Shown piece after piece: positions 22,581-33,908 of a stretch of DNA of 64,000 nt. The notes below the pieces were generated by a model. The model worked only from the letters and a program-made list of their open reading frames with translations, did not search any database and had not been told where the DNA came from. Both the position numbers and the translations under genes were made by a program. Source of the stretch: Perkinsus marinus ATCC 50983 (taxonomy: Eukaryota > Perkinsozoa > Perkinsida > Perkinsidae); NCBI RefSeq assembly GCF_000006405.1, contig NW_003210480.1:16079-80078 (forward strand). The letters run 5' to 3'. Numbering within the stretch: the stretch's first letter is position 1; each line of letters starts with the position of its first letter.

Positions 22581-23278
22581 ATGTTTCATCTGACGCTCAT
22601 TTTCACTACTTTTGGTACTCTTGCTGCCATAAAACGCAGCAACGGAGCTCAACAGCATCTTGTGAGTCCAACCGCAACTAACCCCTCCTATCTTTCCTCT
22701 TTTTCAGATGGCCGCTACTGACTCTCTGCTGGAAGCCATCGAAAAGACCGAGGATGCTATCGACGACCAAATGCTGGTACACCCTCTTCTACATCTCCGT
22801 TTCGACGAGACTTGTACCATTCAGGCGGTCCTTGAGGGCTCTGTCAATGGGAACCGCCCCGTGCCCATCGATTTCGCCCAGCACATGTCTTCCCTCCTCA
22901 GCCAGCCCTCGTCCTCAGAGACAGAGGCTCCACAGCAAGAAAGGTAGGTTCAGCACTTCCACAGCGACCCTATTAGCATCGCTCATCAGGGTCAGTGGCT
23001 CAGGAGTGGCTCTGGATGTCACCAACATCATTCTTCTCCTCGGGATGCTCCTAATGGGAGTCGCCCTAGGCGTCGCTGCTGTGAGCACTAAATGATAGAT
23101 TTCATTCATAGCTGTTACTCGTCAGGTAGCTTATCGCGAGAAGGTAATCACATGCCTGGAAGCTTTACCATTGGGCAAGAGGACCAGAAAGTTCTACATG
23201 TCTCGTCGCGAGGTGACCCAAATGTCAAACAGGTCATTTTCAAGGTCATTTTCAGACATTCCGGAAAGCAGCCGTTAA
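22581..23278 (+). CDS. Small single-pass membrane protein, four exons
   Basis: Exons 22581-22661, 22708-22943, 22990-23080 and 23126-23278 join in frame into about 186 residues. All three introns are GT-AG, of 46, 46 and 45 nt. The first exon encodes a hydrophobic leader-like start (FHLTLIFTTFGTLAA). The second encodes an acidic soluble part. The third encodes a strong transmembrane span (IILLLGMLLMGVALGVAAV), and the fourth a basic, Ser/Arg-rich tail with RSFSRSFSD. I recognise no family. The regular intron sizes and preserved phase make the model convincing although the function is unknown. Confidence 0.7.
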
Positions 23279-24155
23279 CCCTCCCTTCCTCCATGCCGCA
23301 CCAATGACGGAGTCTCCAGTAGAAAGCGCCTGAACTCGGCGACATCCTTCATGCAAACATGATAATGATGATGTTATTGAAGACTCATGAAATCATGAGC
23401 CTCGACTACCATCAACGCATCGAGTTATTAGTATACTATGCTTTTGCTCTACCGATATTAACCCGTATTCTACACGAAGGAGTTTTTAAGTGATTACCAC
23501 ATCTCAAATAGATCACTGAGAATTCCCTACTTTTTCCTACTCCTTGGGAAGCCCAGTCGGGAACCGTATCAGGACCATCGAGTCCCCCCTCAACATTCTT
23601 GATGGCTGAGCGTCACATTGATATCATCCCTCAGAGAACACAACTGAAATGCCACTCCTTATTCTCTCGGATTCATCAAAGCACAGAATCGTTGAGGCAA
23701 CACGATGATGATACTCGATTATGCTATTGTCATATTTCCGTATGGTTTTGCTATTGTCGTATTTCCGTATGGTTTTGCTGTTGTCGTATTTCCGTATGGT
23801 TTTGCTATTGTCGTATTTCCGTATGGTTTTGCTATTGTCGTATTTCCGTATGGTTTTGTTATTGTCGTATTTCCGTATGGTTTTGCGTGTTTGTCCCGAG
23901 ATTGGCCTACTTAGACACCGGTCAATCTCACACGTCAATCGCGACCTGGCCTTTCATCGTTAGTTCTCTACAGTCCCCTCAACAGACAATATACATTCAA
24001 GTTCAACAAGGTGTATTACTGTATTGCGATCTGCTACGTTCGTTCACCATTGAAATTCCCAGGTCCTTACTGGGTGTTTTATTCACTTCATAAACTATGT
24101 ATACCACTTTTCCACCAACACAACAGCACCACACCTTTCTAATTACTCTTCAACA
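23279..24155. other. Intergenic stretch with minisatellite
   Basis: Between convergent genes. Apart from the 27-bp array at 23725-23886 I see no element and no gene. Confidence 0.6.
23725..23886. repeat. Minisatellite, 27-bp unit, six copies
   Basis: Six nearly identical units of TATTGTCGTATTTCCGTATG plus GTTTTGC. Because 27 is a multiple of three, several frames stay open across the array on both strands, creating spurious repetitive proteins. Confidence 0.95.
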
Positions 24156-25040
24156 TCATGCTCCACTAAGTCGACTCAACAACTCCCTCACTCTCTCCTC
24201 CACTTCAACTAACTTCCCCCCAAACTTAAAAGTAGCTTCCAACCTCCTCCACCCCTCCTTCAGCACCTCCTGCGGCACTTCACTACACACCTGCACCAAC
24301 AGCGACCGCAGCCCTTCCTCCCTCGGGGCGAACTCCATCCCCTTCAGCGCACAGCGAAGGATTTCCTGCACTTCCGAAACCGTCACCGTTTCCAGAAAAT
24401 CACCACCAACCGCAACGCCCAATGCATATCCGAGTAATTCCGTCGCTCTAATCTCGCAGGCCTTCCGAAACATCGCCAAGAAAATCATCTTCAGCTCCTC
24501 CCTAGTTGGTCCCTTTTCCCCACCGCTCCTCGCCACACTCACTTTCGCATAACACTGCGCTATCTCACCCAAAGAGCCTTCTTCCAATACCATCATCATT
24601 CGCTCAACCACACCAACAACCGCGGAATTCCTCGACGCCATCATAACGTTACCACTCCTCCGCCATCTCAACAGCTCCTTCTCAGTTCTCGCCCTCTCAG
24701 CAGCATGCTCCAGCTGCGCCCGATTCGACTTCTCCAACAGGCCACAAACCTTCACATACTCCTCATACAGCTCTCCATAACTCTTCCGCAGTTCCTCCAT
24801 TTCTTTCTTCAACTCACATGCCTCACTGCTGGGCTTAGTCGCTGTTACAATGGGCAAGAGCACCACGCCCCCCTCCTCCCCTACACTACCGGAGGGGGGA
24901 CCTTTCTTAGGAGTAGGGGCCTGCTCGCCGTCCAGGATTTTTTGCGCCATTTTTCGAATTTTCGGCGGAACTCCGAGAGCGTTAACAACATGGCATCTCA
25001 TCCACGATCGAACCGACGGCACCTGAGAAACGATTAACAT
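24156..25040 (-). CDS. Unrecognised helical/coiled-coil protein, 294 residues
   Basis: Start chosen at ATG 25040, because the open frame further upstream (to 25289) is AT-rich and includes a fragment of MITE family B. A basic N-terminal part with Pro-rich spacer (QAPTPKKGPPSG) is followed by a coiled coil (about residues 80-135, with KKEMEELRKSYGELYEEYVK) and an alpha-helical C-terminal domain rich in Glu, Leu and Arg. No motif of a known family. It follows the larger gene at 25519-27531 in the same orientation and has similar helical composition, so the two may be related in function or origin. Confidence 0.6.
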   Translation of the reverse strand: MLIVSQVPSVRSWMRCHVVNALGVPPKIRKMAQKILDGEQAPTPKKGPPSGSVGEEGGVVLLPIVTATKPSSEACELKKEMEELRKSYGELYEEYVKVCGLLEKSNRAQLEHAAERARTEKELLRWRRSGNVMMASRNSAVVGVVERMMMVLEEGSLGEIAQCYAKVSVARSGGEKGPTREELKMIFLAMFRKACEIRATELLGYALGVAVGGDFLETVTVSEVQEILRCALKGMEFAPREEGLRSLLVQVCSEVPQEVLKEGWRRLEATFKFGGKLVEVEERVRELLSRLSGA

Positions 25041-25330
25041 AGTAGACAATTTACCAAAACTAGATGCAAAATATAGACACTGTTGATTACGTGTTGGCGA
25101 AAATATATAAATTTCGCCAAAATTTCGGCAAAATTTTGCTGATTTCTGAAAATTCGAGAATAAACTACGGAGCTTAACTGAGGGAAGCGATCCCAACCCG
25201 AATATAAAATTGTTGGAAATTAACATACGTAAAATATGAAACCTAAACGCTATCGACGGGTCCTCGTAATAGCTCTCAAAAAATAACAACTTTCCGTACT
25301 AGTAGTAGTGTTTTTACTATTGTTCTCACT

Positions 25331-25465
25331 GGAGTTTCACGACCCGTTTTACGTGAAGTGGCGTAATACTCGGTGAAAAACGCGATATCCGCGGTGATAT
25401 GCAGTAGTCGTGAAATATGTTTTTCACTAGTGTTTTTCACCATATCACTAGGGTGGTGAAACTCT
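25331..25465. mobile_element. MITE family A copy
   Basis: A 135-bp full copy with ends GGAGTTTCACGACCCG and GGGTGGTGAAACTCT. It is the best-preserved copy, lying between two co-oriented genes. Confidence 0.8.
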
Positions 25466-25518
25466 CATGCTTCCAACTTCGGGAGATCGCAAGTTGACCA
25501 ATAAAGTATTATTAATAA

Positions 25519-27531
25519 CTACTTATTACAAGTAATGCAACTTTTAAGAAAAAAAAATTTTGTTGATTTCACAAAATTTCCCCCCAATTCCCGTATAAAT
25601 TCCTGAGCCAATAAAAGCAAATCCCCATTTTCCTCCAACACTTCATTCCTTACTTCATCGATAATACTCGAGCCAACTCTAACCATCATCTCAACTCCTG
25701 CTTTCTCTGCTACCAGGCCTTGCCAAACTCCCGAGGCCGACCCCATACATGCAATTTCCGTTATCACCGGTGCCGCAATAGCCGCTGGGAATCCCACCAG
25801 AGACGGTAATAGGCGTTTTATCATCAACCCCGCAGCCAACGGACCAGTCGATTTCACTAACTCCATAGCTACCGAGCACGCCGCCCGAGGCAACGCCATA
25901 CGCGGTCCTCGATAAGATGGTTCTGATAGCAAATCCAGTACCACGAAGGGATAGGGTATTTGCCTCGTATCGCGGAGTTCACCCTGTTTTTTCGCAACAA
26001 TTTCAACGTAGCTTATAAGAGCAGTTCTTCGCTCTTTAAGAATGTCTGCTAATCTCCCAAGTCCCATAACGTGGTCATCTCCTCGTTTTACACAAGATGT
26101 AACATGAATAACCTTTTTCACCGCAGCCTTGCAACTACTCTTCATTTCCTCATCTTCACAACTCACCAAGGGATCGGAAATCGACGGTTTTTTTCTACCA
26201 CACCCCAACGTTTTTGTAACCCGTTTTTTCCAACGTTTTTCCCCAAAAGATTCTTCCTTCCCCTTCAGTTCAGTCGGCGCGAACCACGGCAAAAAACGTT
26301 CTAATTCTTTTTCAACCACTTTAGGATATCCAGCCACCGGCGCCTCAATGATGACGCCTTTTTCTGGCAAGGGTATCGCACTCAACAACTCCGCGATTTC
26401 AGCAATTTCATGGCGCAGTGACGCTGATCGTGCCACTGTAAGAATCGCTTTCAAAACTCCCAACACACCCACAGCGTCAACAACCTCCTCAATTTTTTTC
26501 TCTTTTTTCCCACGTTCCTTCTCCCCTGCCAATTCCTTCACTACTTCAATAATTTCCTCTTCCGAACCATGCTGAATTTTTTCCCAAAAATTATCATTTT
26601 TTTTCTCCTCAATTTCCGGAGAATACCTCCGAGTTTCCAAAGACTCCCCTTCCCCCCTCGACACATGCAGCTCACTCAATCTATGTCCTTCACTCAGTAT
26701 CGGTAGTAACGCATGCCCAGCGAACGGTAACTCCACTGAGACCACCACAGGTGCGGCAGTCACAACCTTGAACGCCTTTTCCCATAGCCTCTCGAGATCC
26801 GCCGCGCCCTCAATAGCATTTTTCACTTTTTCCATCAGTTTTTCCACTTCCTCACTCCCCTGAAAAACTCCCGTCTGTGCTATCGCCGTCAACACCGCCT
26901 TCACAACCTCATGAGAGTCACTCGTAGTCTGCGTCAAACGCAACAACCGCAATACAATTTTCTCCCGATTCCCATCACTACCATCCTTCTCAAGTTCACA
27001 TCCCAATTGGTCAATTATCTTCATAACATCCTCCTCCTCTTCTCCACTACTTCTTTCTCTCGATAATATAGTACTCAACAAGGGCTCAGATACAGGTGAC
27101 GCTTTTATCGGCGAACAAGTTTGCGTATTCGAAGCCTGTTGTTGCGTCCAATCAGTAGACAGTGATTGTCTCATTTCACTGTCACACGTCCCTTCCTGTC
27201 GCGCCTCCTCCCTCCCTACGCTTCCTTCATTATTAAACGCCGTCTCCTCAAACTCCGCCGTGCCAAACTCAACAGTTGCGTTCTCCGATCCACCCAGCGC
27301 TTGACTCTGCATAAATCGATCATCGTCTGAGCTGCTCCCTATCCTCGCTTCAGAAGGGTCCTCCTTCTCCTGAGCCTCTCCCCCATCAAAATCAAAGTCC
27401 AGCCAAGGCGCGCTCAGAAGTGAGCGAGGTGCGGTATGCTCCTGACCAGACGGTGTTGGGGAAACTCTAGTGGGTGTCTCCGATCGACACAAAGACGCCG
27501 GACTGACATATTTCGGCGGATGATTTTTCAT
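25519..27531 (-). CDS. Unrecognised large helical protein, 670 residues
   Basis: The first ATG of the frame is 27531. Residues 1-160 are Ser/Glu/Asp-rich and probably disordered (DFDFDGGEAQEKED). From about residue 170 onward the sequence is a run of amphipathic helices, with spans such as VVKAVLTAIAQTGVFQGSEE and GVLGVLKAILTVARSASLRH that look like ARM/HEAT-style solenoid repeats. A basic segment (KRWKKRVTKTLGCGRKKP) lies in the middle. I do not recognise a family. The last ~15 codons (KFFFLKSC) are AT-rich and may be read-through of a real end. Coding is supported by the long uninterrupted frame. Confidence 0.65.
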   Translation of the reverse strand: MKNHPPKYVSPASLCRSETPTRVSPTPSGQEHTAPRSLLSAPWLDFDFDGGEAQEKEDPSEARIGSSSDDDRFMQSQALGGSENATVEFGTAEFEETAFNNEGSVGREEARQEGTCDSEMRQSLSTDWTQQQASNTQTCSPIKASPVSEPLLSTILSRERSSGEEEEDVMKIIDQLGCELEKDGSDGNREKIVLRLLRLTQTTSDSHEVVKAVLTAIAQTGVFQGSEEVEKLMEKVKNAIEGAADLERLWEKAFKVVTAAPVVVSVELPFAGHALLPILSEGHRLSELHVSRGEGESLETRRYSPEIEEKKNDNFWEKIQHGSEEEIIEVVKELAGEKERGKKEKKIEEVVDAVGVLGVLKAILTVARSASLRHEIAEIAELLSAIPLPEKGVIIEAPVAGYPKVVEKELERFLPWFAPTELKGKEESFGEKRWKKRVTKTLGCGRKKPSISDPLVSCEDEEMKSSCKAAVKKVIHVTSCVKRGDDHVMGLGRLADILKERRTALISYVEIVAKKQGELRDTRQIPYPFVVLDLLSEPSYRGPRMALPRAACSVAMELVKSTGPLAAGLMIKRLLPSLVGFPAAIAAPVITEIACMGSASGVWQGLVAEKAGVEMMVRVGSSIIDEVRNEVLEENGDLLLLAQEFIRELGGNFVKSTKFFFLKSCITCNK

Positions 27532-27702
27532 ACCAAAATTTCCACACTTCACCGACAATTAACTCCACTGAGCACAACATCACCACCATACGAATAGGAA
27601 ACGTTAATGACTCTCGCGAGAAGTCGATAAGCTCTCCAGCTTAGAACACCTAACAACAGCGGAGCGAAGCGTTTCACGAGTAGCGTATTTCAGAGCCATT
27701 GC

Positions 27703-29450
27703 CTACTTCTCAAGACCATCTTCCTGTATAAATGTCCTCATTGCTCTCACAGCAGTGACAGCTCCCTCAATCGCGAGATTCGCCGCGCTCTCGAATGATT
27801 CGATATTTATCTTCCCTTCAAGGCAGAGGTAATTCAACTGACAACAGCATACTCAGGGGAAACTGACTCCACAATGCGCACGCCCTAGTAGTACCTCCTT
27901 CCGACGTTGATACACCGCAACCGTTACAACCGCGCCGCCGCAGCCCTCAGACTCCGCATGGTTAAGATCGACGATTGGCTTCTGATTATTCACCAGCCCC
28001 ACAGTACCTGAACAACCTCGTAGTTAACTTAGGCAGGACGATTATAGATGGGCGAAAAATTCCGCAGAACATTGACTAGCCGCCTGACATATTTCCACGA
28101 GGAAGAACTCCCAACAGGAGCAACTAACTCTTAGTAATCCCAAAGAGCCTGATCTCTTATACGCAGAAACTCGTGAAACTTCACAGCCATCATAATTTCG
28201 TGGCGCGTGACGCTCCTCACATATATACCCTTCAAAAGCTATTCACGTGCTCTATCCAACGGCGTAGGAACAATAATAATATTCACAGTTCCTCATCATC
28301 CCACTACTACAAGCAGAGAACATGTCCTTTATAGGAATACCAGCATCTACCAAGGCCGCCGCTGCAGCATTGACGCAAGCGGCAAGTGCCGAACCGTCCT
28401 CCTGTAGGATAGTCAAATGAACATCTATACAGGATTTGGGGAACCTGATGGAGCTGATCTCATGCGAACAATAGGTCCCACTCGACACAATGAGTGCCGC
28501 CGATTAGCGTTGAGGTATATGTTTCAGGCAAACAATATTACCCACGTGTATACTATACAATCCATCAGTGAAACGTTTATCAACAGCAACCAGTCGAACA
28601 GATAAGAAAACGTGGAGACCACGAGCCTCATCGTGAAAATCTCAAATTCACTTCTCCATACAGGATATCCAAGAAATAGAGAGAATTCTGGCTCAAACTC
28701 ACTTCTCCCAGAATCCACTGTTTCCCCGATCTAGGTATTACATTTCAGTTAGGACTGCATCCTGTATGATACGTTGGAGCCACAACTGTCTCTCCGTGCT
28801 GTTACGATCGCCTGTGGTTCGACGCTTTCGGTCGATAGTAGCAAAAGAAGAGGTACGATATACAACCTATAGAGACCCTCCTGAATACTTCAGAGAAGAA
28901 CACGTTAATTACATTGACAATAGCCTCTCCTTGTCGAGCCATAGTTCCTGCTGCGCGACCGACTGAAGCAGCTTGCAGAGGACGGGGTCCGAATACGTGA
29001 GCTACAACTTTGGTGAGACCCTGAGAGGCGCCAGAATACGAGTCTCAACCGATTTTTAATTCGTCGACAATTGACAATGGTGTGGTAGCATAAAACTGGT
29101 AACGCGCGAACTATTCTGGGAGGTTCGATGCAAGTTACCGCAACAACTAAGCGCACAACTAAACTTTCATCACGATATATCAGCACTCGACCTCCCGTTA
29201 CTGTTGGTAAATAGAGACGAACATTATTCAAGAGCTCTCGAGAGAGACGATCGAATGTAGAATCGATCGTAGTCGTCATTTCAGCAAGGCATATAGTCTA
29301 CTCAGAATCGTCCTTTCACCTGTTGTAAGTAGCACTGCCGTCAGCGCTGGGAGCATCACCGATCTTTAACGTGAGGTGGCGTAGCTCATTCGGTCGACGG
29401 CCGTCCAGTCGGAAGCCTTCATAAGTGAGGAACTCCTGTCTGCGAGACAT
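27703..29450 (-). CDS. Exosome RNase PH-like subunit (RRP41/EXOSC4 type)
   Basis: Exon 1 from ATG 29450 carries EGFRLDGRRPNELR and ADGSA. The next recognised part has GLTKVVAHVFGP and ends at 28913. Then 28866-28742 (FATIDRKRR...GDRNSTERQ) and 28444 to ~28290 (CIDVHLTILQEDGSALAACV, NAAAAALVDAGIPIKD). A later exon has KPIVDLNHAE, and the last has ESFESAANLAIEGAVTAVRA, ending at TAG 27703. These are the conserved blocks of RRP41, a ring subunit of the RNA exosome that processes and degrades RNA in nucleus and cytoplasm. Clean introns are 28867-28912 (46 nt) and 28445-28741 (297 nt). Three joins (after ADGSA, after ACSSG, and before the last exon) are not resolved, and one is out by a base with canonical sites. 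Confidence 0.85.
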
Positions 29451-29680
29451 GAATAACAAACGCTGAGCAAGGAAAGGAATGGATGCTCCTAATTTAGACG
29501 TCGTTTGTGATATTCGAATGAAATGAGTATCCCATCAATACTCATCTTTCGATTGCCGACACTTTCGGATTGGAGTGGTATGATACTACCGCAGTTGGGG
29601 CTGCGGGCAGAGTTTGGTCGAGCAGAGGGGCGGCTATGCCATCGCAAAAAAATGCCCTAGTACAATCAACTTCTCCGATC

Positions 29681-30475
29681 ATGTCTTGACACAATCAATT
29701 TCTCCTTCTGGGGCCGCTATGCCATCCAAACACATGTCTTGACACAATCAATTTCTCCTTCTGGGGCCGCTATGCCATCCAAACACATGTCTTGACACAA
29801 TCAATTTCTCCTTCTGGGGCCGCTATGCCATCCAAACACATGTCTTGACACAATCAATTTCTCCTTCTGGGGCCGCTATGCCATCCAAACACATGTCTTG
29901 ACACAATCAATTTCTCCTTCTGGGGCCGCTATGCCATCCAAACACATGTCTTGACACAATCAATTTCTCCTTCTGGGGCCGCTATGCCATCCAAACACAT
30001 GTCTTGACACAATCAATTTCTCCTTCTGGGGCCGCTATGCCATCCAAACACATGTCTTGACACAATCAATTTCTCCTTCTGGGGCCGCTATGCCATCCAA
30101 ACACATGTCTTGACACAATCAATTTCTCCTTCTGGGGCCGCTATGCCATCCAAACACATGTCTTGACACAATCAATTTCTCCTTCTGGGGCCGCTATGCC
30201 ATCCAAACACATGTCTTGACACAATCAATTTCTCCTTCTGGGGCCGCTATGCCATCCAAACACATGTCTTGACACAATCAATTTCTCCTTCTGGGGCCGC
30301 TATGCCATCCAAACACATGTCTTGACACAATCAATTTCTCCTTCTGGGGCCGCTATGCCATCCAAACACATGTCTTGACACAATCAATTTCTCCTTCTGG
30401 GGCCGCTATGCCATCCAAACACATGTCTTGACACAATCAATTTCTCCTTCTGGGGCCGCTATGCCATCCAAACGT
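29681..30475. repeat. Minisatellite, 53-bp unit, 15 copies
   Basis: Fifteen 53-bp units run head to tail, each containing CTTGACACAATCAATTTCTC and GGGGCCGCTATGCCATCCAA. The units look essentially identical, with degenerate partial units at both ends (29640-29680 and 30476-30500). There are no spacers distinct from repeats, so it is not CRISPR. Such homogeneity indicates recent amplification. It lies upstream of the RRP41-like gene. Confidence 0.97.
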
Positions 30476-30633
30476 ATATCTTGACACAATCACTTCACGG
30501 TGAGGACTGAGCTATCCTATCAAGACGTCGGACATTACTGCCCGTAAGCCCAATCCCCCTCCCAGGCGTATCAAACTATCATTCAAGCAACCCCTCTCTA
30601 GTGCTACTGCACATGGACTGATAGGCTTGGTAC

Positions 30634-30819
30634 CAGCGTTGGAATGCGTGTTCACTTTCCTGAGCTAAGCTCGTGAGTTTCCTCACTAATGATAGAAGTT
30701 TATATACTAATCCGGGTGGAAATGTACAGGAATTAACAATAATTTCCCAAAATTTCCTCAGAATTTTCATATGGTCACCAACATATGTGGTCGACCATGT
30801 GCATATTTCCCTACATTGG
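30634..30819 (+). mobile_element. MITE family B copy
   Basis: A 186-bp full copy from CAGCGTTGGAA to CCCTACATTGG, with GTCACCAACATATGTGGTCG near its right end. Flanks CTTGGTAC and GATGGTAC agree at 6 of 8 bases. Confidence 0.75.
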
Positions 30820-31411
30820 ATGGTACGGCGTGAAGAGGCTTCCTTCCCATCACCAGTACATCCTCACCAGCGTAGCCAATACTAACGTCATTAATACCAG
30901 TCAGTATGTTTTAGAATGACCAACTATCTCATTGAAAGTGAGGGTAATTCATCGAAAACAGTCGGTAAAGCATCAGGAGAAATCTCAATTTCAGAAAAGT
31001 TGGTAGACTGTGGAGAACTCGGGTAAAACATTGTATCGACCAAAATGCACTGGTCACAGCTTTACTACATCCAAGAAGGCTACCGAGGTTTGGAAAATTG
31101 CATATATATTTCCGTATAAATATTATATTAAGAACACCCCCAGTAGCAGTCTCACAAAGAGGTATGATAAGGGTATTATAGTATTACCTCTTAGCATTTG
31201 ACGGCTATCCTAACAGCTACCTCGGCCACAAGAATTCCTGACCTAGGAAAAATTCTGAGCGAATGTTCGTCTCAACCGTAGACGAGTTGGGATAGGCGTG
31301 GTATGGTTGATATCGCACGCATGCGCAAACGGTGTGGAATTTTCAAAACAAAGGCGAGCGCTTTTGGTTTTCCATTACCCCAACTTCCTGTCTCCAACTT
31401 TAACCTCAAGA

Positions 31412-31573
31412 CTGTGTTGAGGTTTATATCTGCTTTCCTCAACTGAGCTCAAAAGTCTCCTCAGGAGATTACAGACGAATACAGAAACCAATGAGAAACT
31501 CCCAAAATTTCCGCAGAATTTTGATATTGTCACCAACACACGTAGATGACCATGTACATATTTTCCCACACTG
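31412..31573 (+). mobile_element. MITE family B copy with target duplication
   Basis: 162 bp, from CTGTGTTGAGG to TTTCCCACACTG. Flanks CCTCAAGA (31404-31411) and CTTCAAGA (31574-31581) match at 7 of 8 bases, the clearest hAT-type footprint together with the copy at 11615. Confidence 0.8.
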
Positions 31574-31675
31574 CTTCAAGATGTGAATATCCCCGCAAGG
31601 GGCGTGTGCTATGCAGATTATACCAACTCAAGTATTTTGTTCTCCATCTGTTCTCGCAGAGGCCATTTCTGTTCA

Positions 31676-32036
31676 ATGTTGCCCAACGCGGCACCATCAG
31701 CATTCCTCATTCCCACCGCTAACACAACGACAGTCCAAGCTCACGGGCTTTTAGGTCACCTCATACCATCTTTTCGCCACATCATCAGCAGCTCCCTTCA
31801 GGTTGGATATTATTCACTCTCCTGTTATTAATCGGTGTTGGAGTTCTCTATTGGCACAGCAGAAGTGCCGACCGTAAGGCCCGGAAAAGCTCTCGCCTTC
31901 CTGCCCGACGGCCCACCAGAGTAAGCTCCTCTTACAAAGGGAAATCAAGCTGTCGTTTTAGGCTAGCCTTAGTCGTAGTTTGAGGCGGGAGGTTGAGCGG
32001 GCTTCGGTCACGCGTAAGTTGAGGAAGAGGGGTTGA
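31676..32036 (+). CDS. Small single-pass membrane protein with basic tail, three exons
   Basis: Exons 31676-31754, 31802-31920 and 31962-32036 join in frame into 90 residues; introns are GT-AG, of 47 and 41 nt. A short Thr-rich head (FLIPTANTTTVQ) precedes one transmembrane span (WILFTLLLLIGVGVLYW) and a strongly basic tail (about 20 Arg/Lys in the last 50 residues). The in-frame reading extends upstream of ATG 31676, so an extra 5' exon is possible. No family recognised. The layout resembles that of the gene at 22581-23278. Confidence 0.6.
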
Positions 32037-32189
32037 AAAAAATTCTTTTTACACCGTAACACTGGCATGAAAATTTATTTCAGTGTCACATCGATCGATT
32101 CATTTCATGATGAAATGAATAGGCTTATCACTACAAGTGCGAAATATTTCTTATATTCAGCGGCGGGGAGGCCTCCACTACCACCAGTG

Positions 32190-32642
32190 ATGGTCTCGGG
32201 CGATGCCGTCCCCGCGCCTTCCTCTGGAAGGAGACCCTCGAGCTACGCTGAAAGGAAGAGGAGTACGCTCTCAGCAGAACGGGTGGGATTGTGTATACTC
32301 ATTATGTGTCTGGGATGACATGTATGGTAGGTGGCTGAAGTTACTGATGCCTTGCTGGGAAATAGGACAGGTATTATCATGGTGCTGATTCCCAGTCTAA
32401 ATGGTGTAGCGGTAGGGTTTCGTTGTATCATTCATTAGGTGTAGGGTTCAATTCTCCGGCATGTCTTTTCTTAGGTTCTGATTATTCCTCCACGGCCTCC
32501 AACTGGGATGCTCAAAGTGGTGAGTTGAACCAACCCCATACCACTCCTTCCGCACTTTCGCCTTCAATACTCAACCCGTATGCTCTTCACGTTTCAGATG
32601 CCTCCTGGAGAGGCGTCACTGAGGAGAAAGTGGCCGTGGTAA
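32190..32642 (+). CDS. Possible small membrane protein, four exons
   Basis: Exons 32190-32305, 32366-32411, 32475-32519 and 32598-32642 join in frame into about 83 residues. Introns are GT-AG, of 60, 63 and 78 nt. A Ser/Arg-rich head (AERKRSTLSAER) is followed by a hydrophobic stretch across two exons (GLCILIMTGIIMVLIPSL) and a short basic end. The frame is also open upstream of ATG 32190. The model rests only on splice signals and hydrophobicity, so it is weaker than its neighbour at 31676. It may be one transcript with that neighbour. Confidence 0.4.
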
Positions 32643-33908
32643 TATCATCCACCCGGCTCTTGTGCGTGTGATCCCACCGTTAATGTAGATTCCTAAGCGA
32701 GCGGATAGCGAAGCCTCGACAGCTGTTGGGAGGTAGGGGGAGTTTAGAAGGACCTTCCTATTCAGTGTAAGTGACTTCAGTTCAATCCCTGCGGCCAGCA
32801 AACGGCTCCACCCGATATTCGCGAGGAAGTTCTCGCAAGAACAAACCCCTGCTAGTGGTTCGAATGACCGGGATTGGACCAAGGATGAGAAAAGTGTGTT
32901 AGTACGAATTTCGGATGTCTAGATTTCTGCTATTTTTCAGGAGAAAACTCCTCATCGTGAGTGAGAGAGGTCGGTGTTGGAAAACATAATTATCAGTTGT
33001 TTTTATAACCACAAGTGATCTGCGTTGCCGCGTTTTGCATGTTTATTGTGGAAGATGTGAATCCTGAGTGTGTATGGTATTGAGTTGGAGGGAGTGGTAG
33101 AGATTGATCATTAAATTGACATTATCGTCAAACCTGGTGGAATAAGACATCCTCAGAGTTCGGAAAGTGCTCCAGTGTGGTACCATAATTCTACTACATT
33201 ACTATCTGACGGGAAACCAAGCCCAGCGAGCATAGTTTCTGTGTAAACGAAGAGTACTACTTCATCAACTACCTGTCGATTCGCAACTTCACAGCTCTCA
33301 AAAACGATGTTGAACAGAATATGATGAACTGTGTTAAATGATTATGTAAAACTCCCTCGAGTCGATCAAGTAGTGAATAAAGTCACTTATGGAATGCCGA
33401 TGAACTCCCATGGCGAAGTGACGAGGTCGGTCGGTATTCAGTGTCGTTGGCATACGTGTCGGTGTATTTTAGGGAGTTCACACACGACTTGGGTTAGGAG
33501 TGTACAAAACCCACCGAGAATCTTACCGAAATTCCCCTCGAAGTTTCCTTACAGTCGTGAATATTTTCCCAATTTTGGTCTCACCACTTTTAGGCACCGC
33601 ACTGCAATGGACGGCAGAGGTCGATAACGAGGTGGTTGGGTTGCCATGAGGCTCCCTGAATGCTCAGTGTTGGAGTAGGAATATTTGATTGCTTTCCTCA
33701 GCTACTGAGCTCCAGGAGTTTCCCCATCAAACAAGTCAACTACTAATCCGGGTGGAAGTGTACAGAAATCAACGAGAATTTCCTAAAGATTTCCGTATTG
33801 TCACCAGCACCTGTAGTTGACCATGCAAACACTGTTTCGGCCATATTGACGTTTTGCGTTGCCCAGTGGAAGGGATTCATCCTCTCAAGTTTCACCGACA
33901 TTTTTTAG
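32643..33908. other. Intergenic stretch, one MITE
   Basis: I see no supportable gene. A family B MITE lies at about 33665-33835, just before the diverged family A gene. Confidence 0.5.
33665..33835 (+). mobile_element. MITE family B copy
   Basis: Starts CAGTGTTGGAGTAGG and contains CTTTCCTCAGCTACTGAGCT and GTAGTTGACCATGCA. It ends AACACTG with no clear target duplication. Confidence 0.65.

Noticed and set aside
23599-24093. Long repetitive open frames over the 27-bp minisatellite, on both strands
   Set aside because: The unit length is a multiple of three and free of stops in several frames, so open frames arise automatically.
29681-30475. CRISPR-like array
   Set aside because: All units are the same with no unique spacers, and the genome is eukaryotic; it is a minisatellite.
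32397-32460. tRNA gene suggested by GGTGTAGCGGTAG and GGTTCAATTCTCC boxes
   Set aside because: The T arm pairs poorly, and the same bases are better explained as exon plus 63-nt intron of a small membrane-protein gene.
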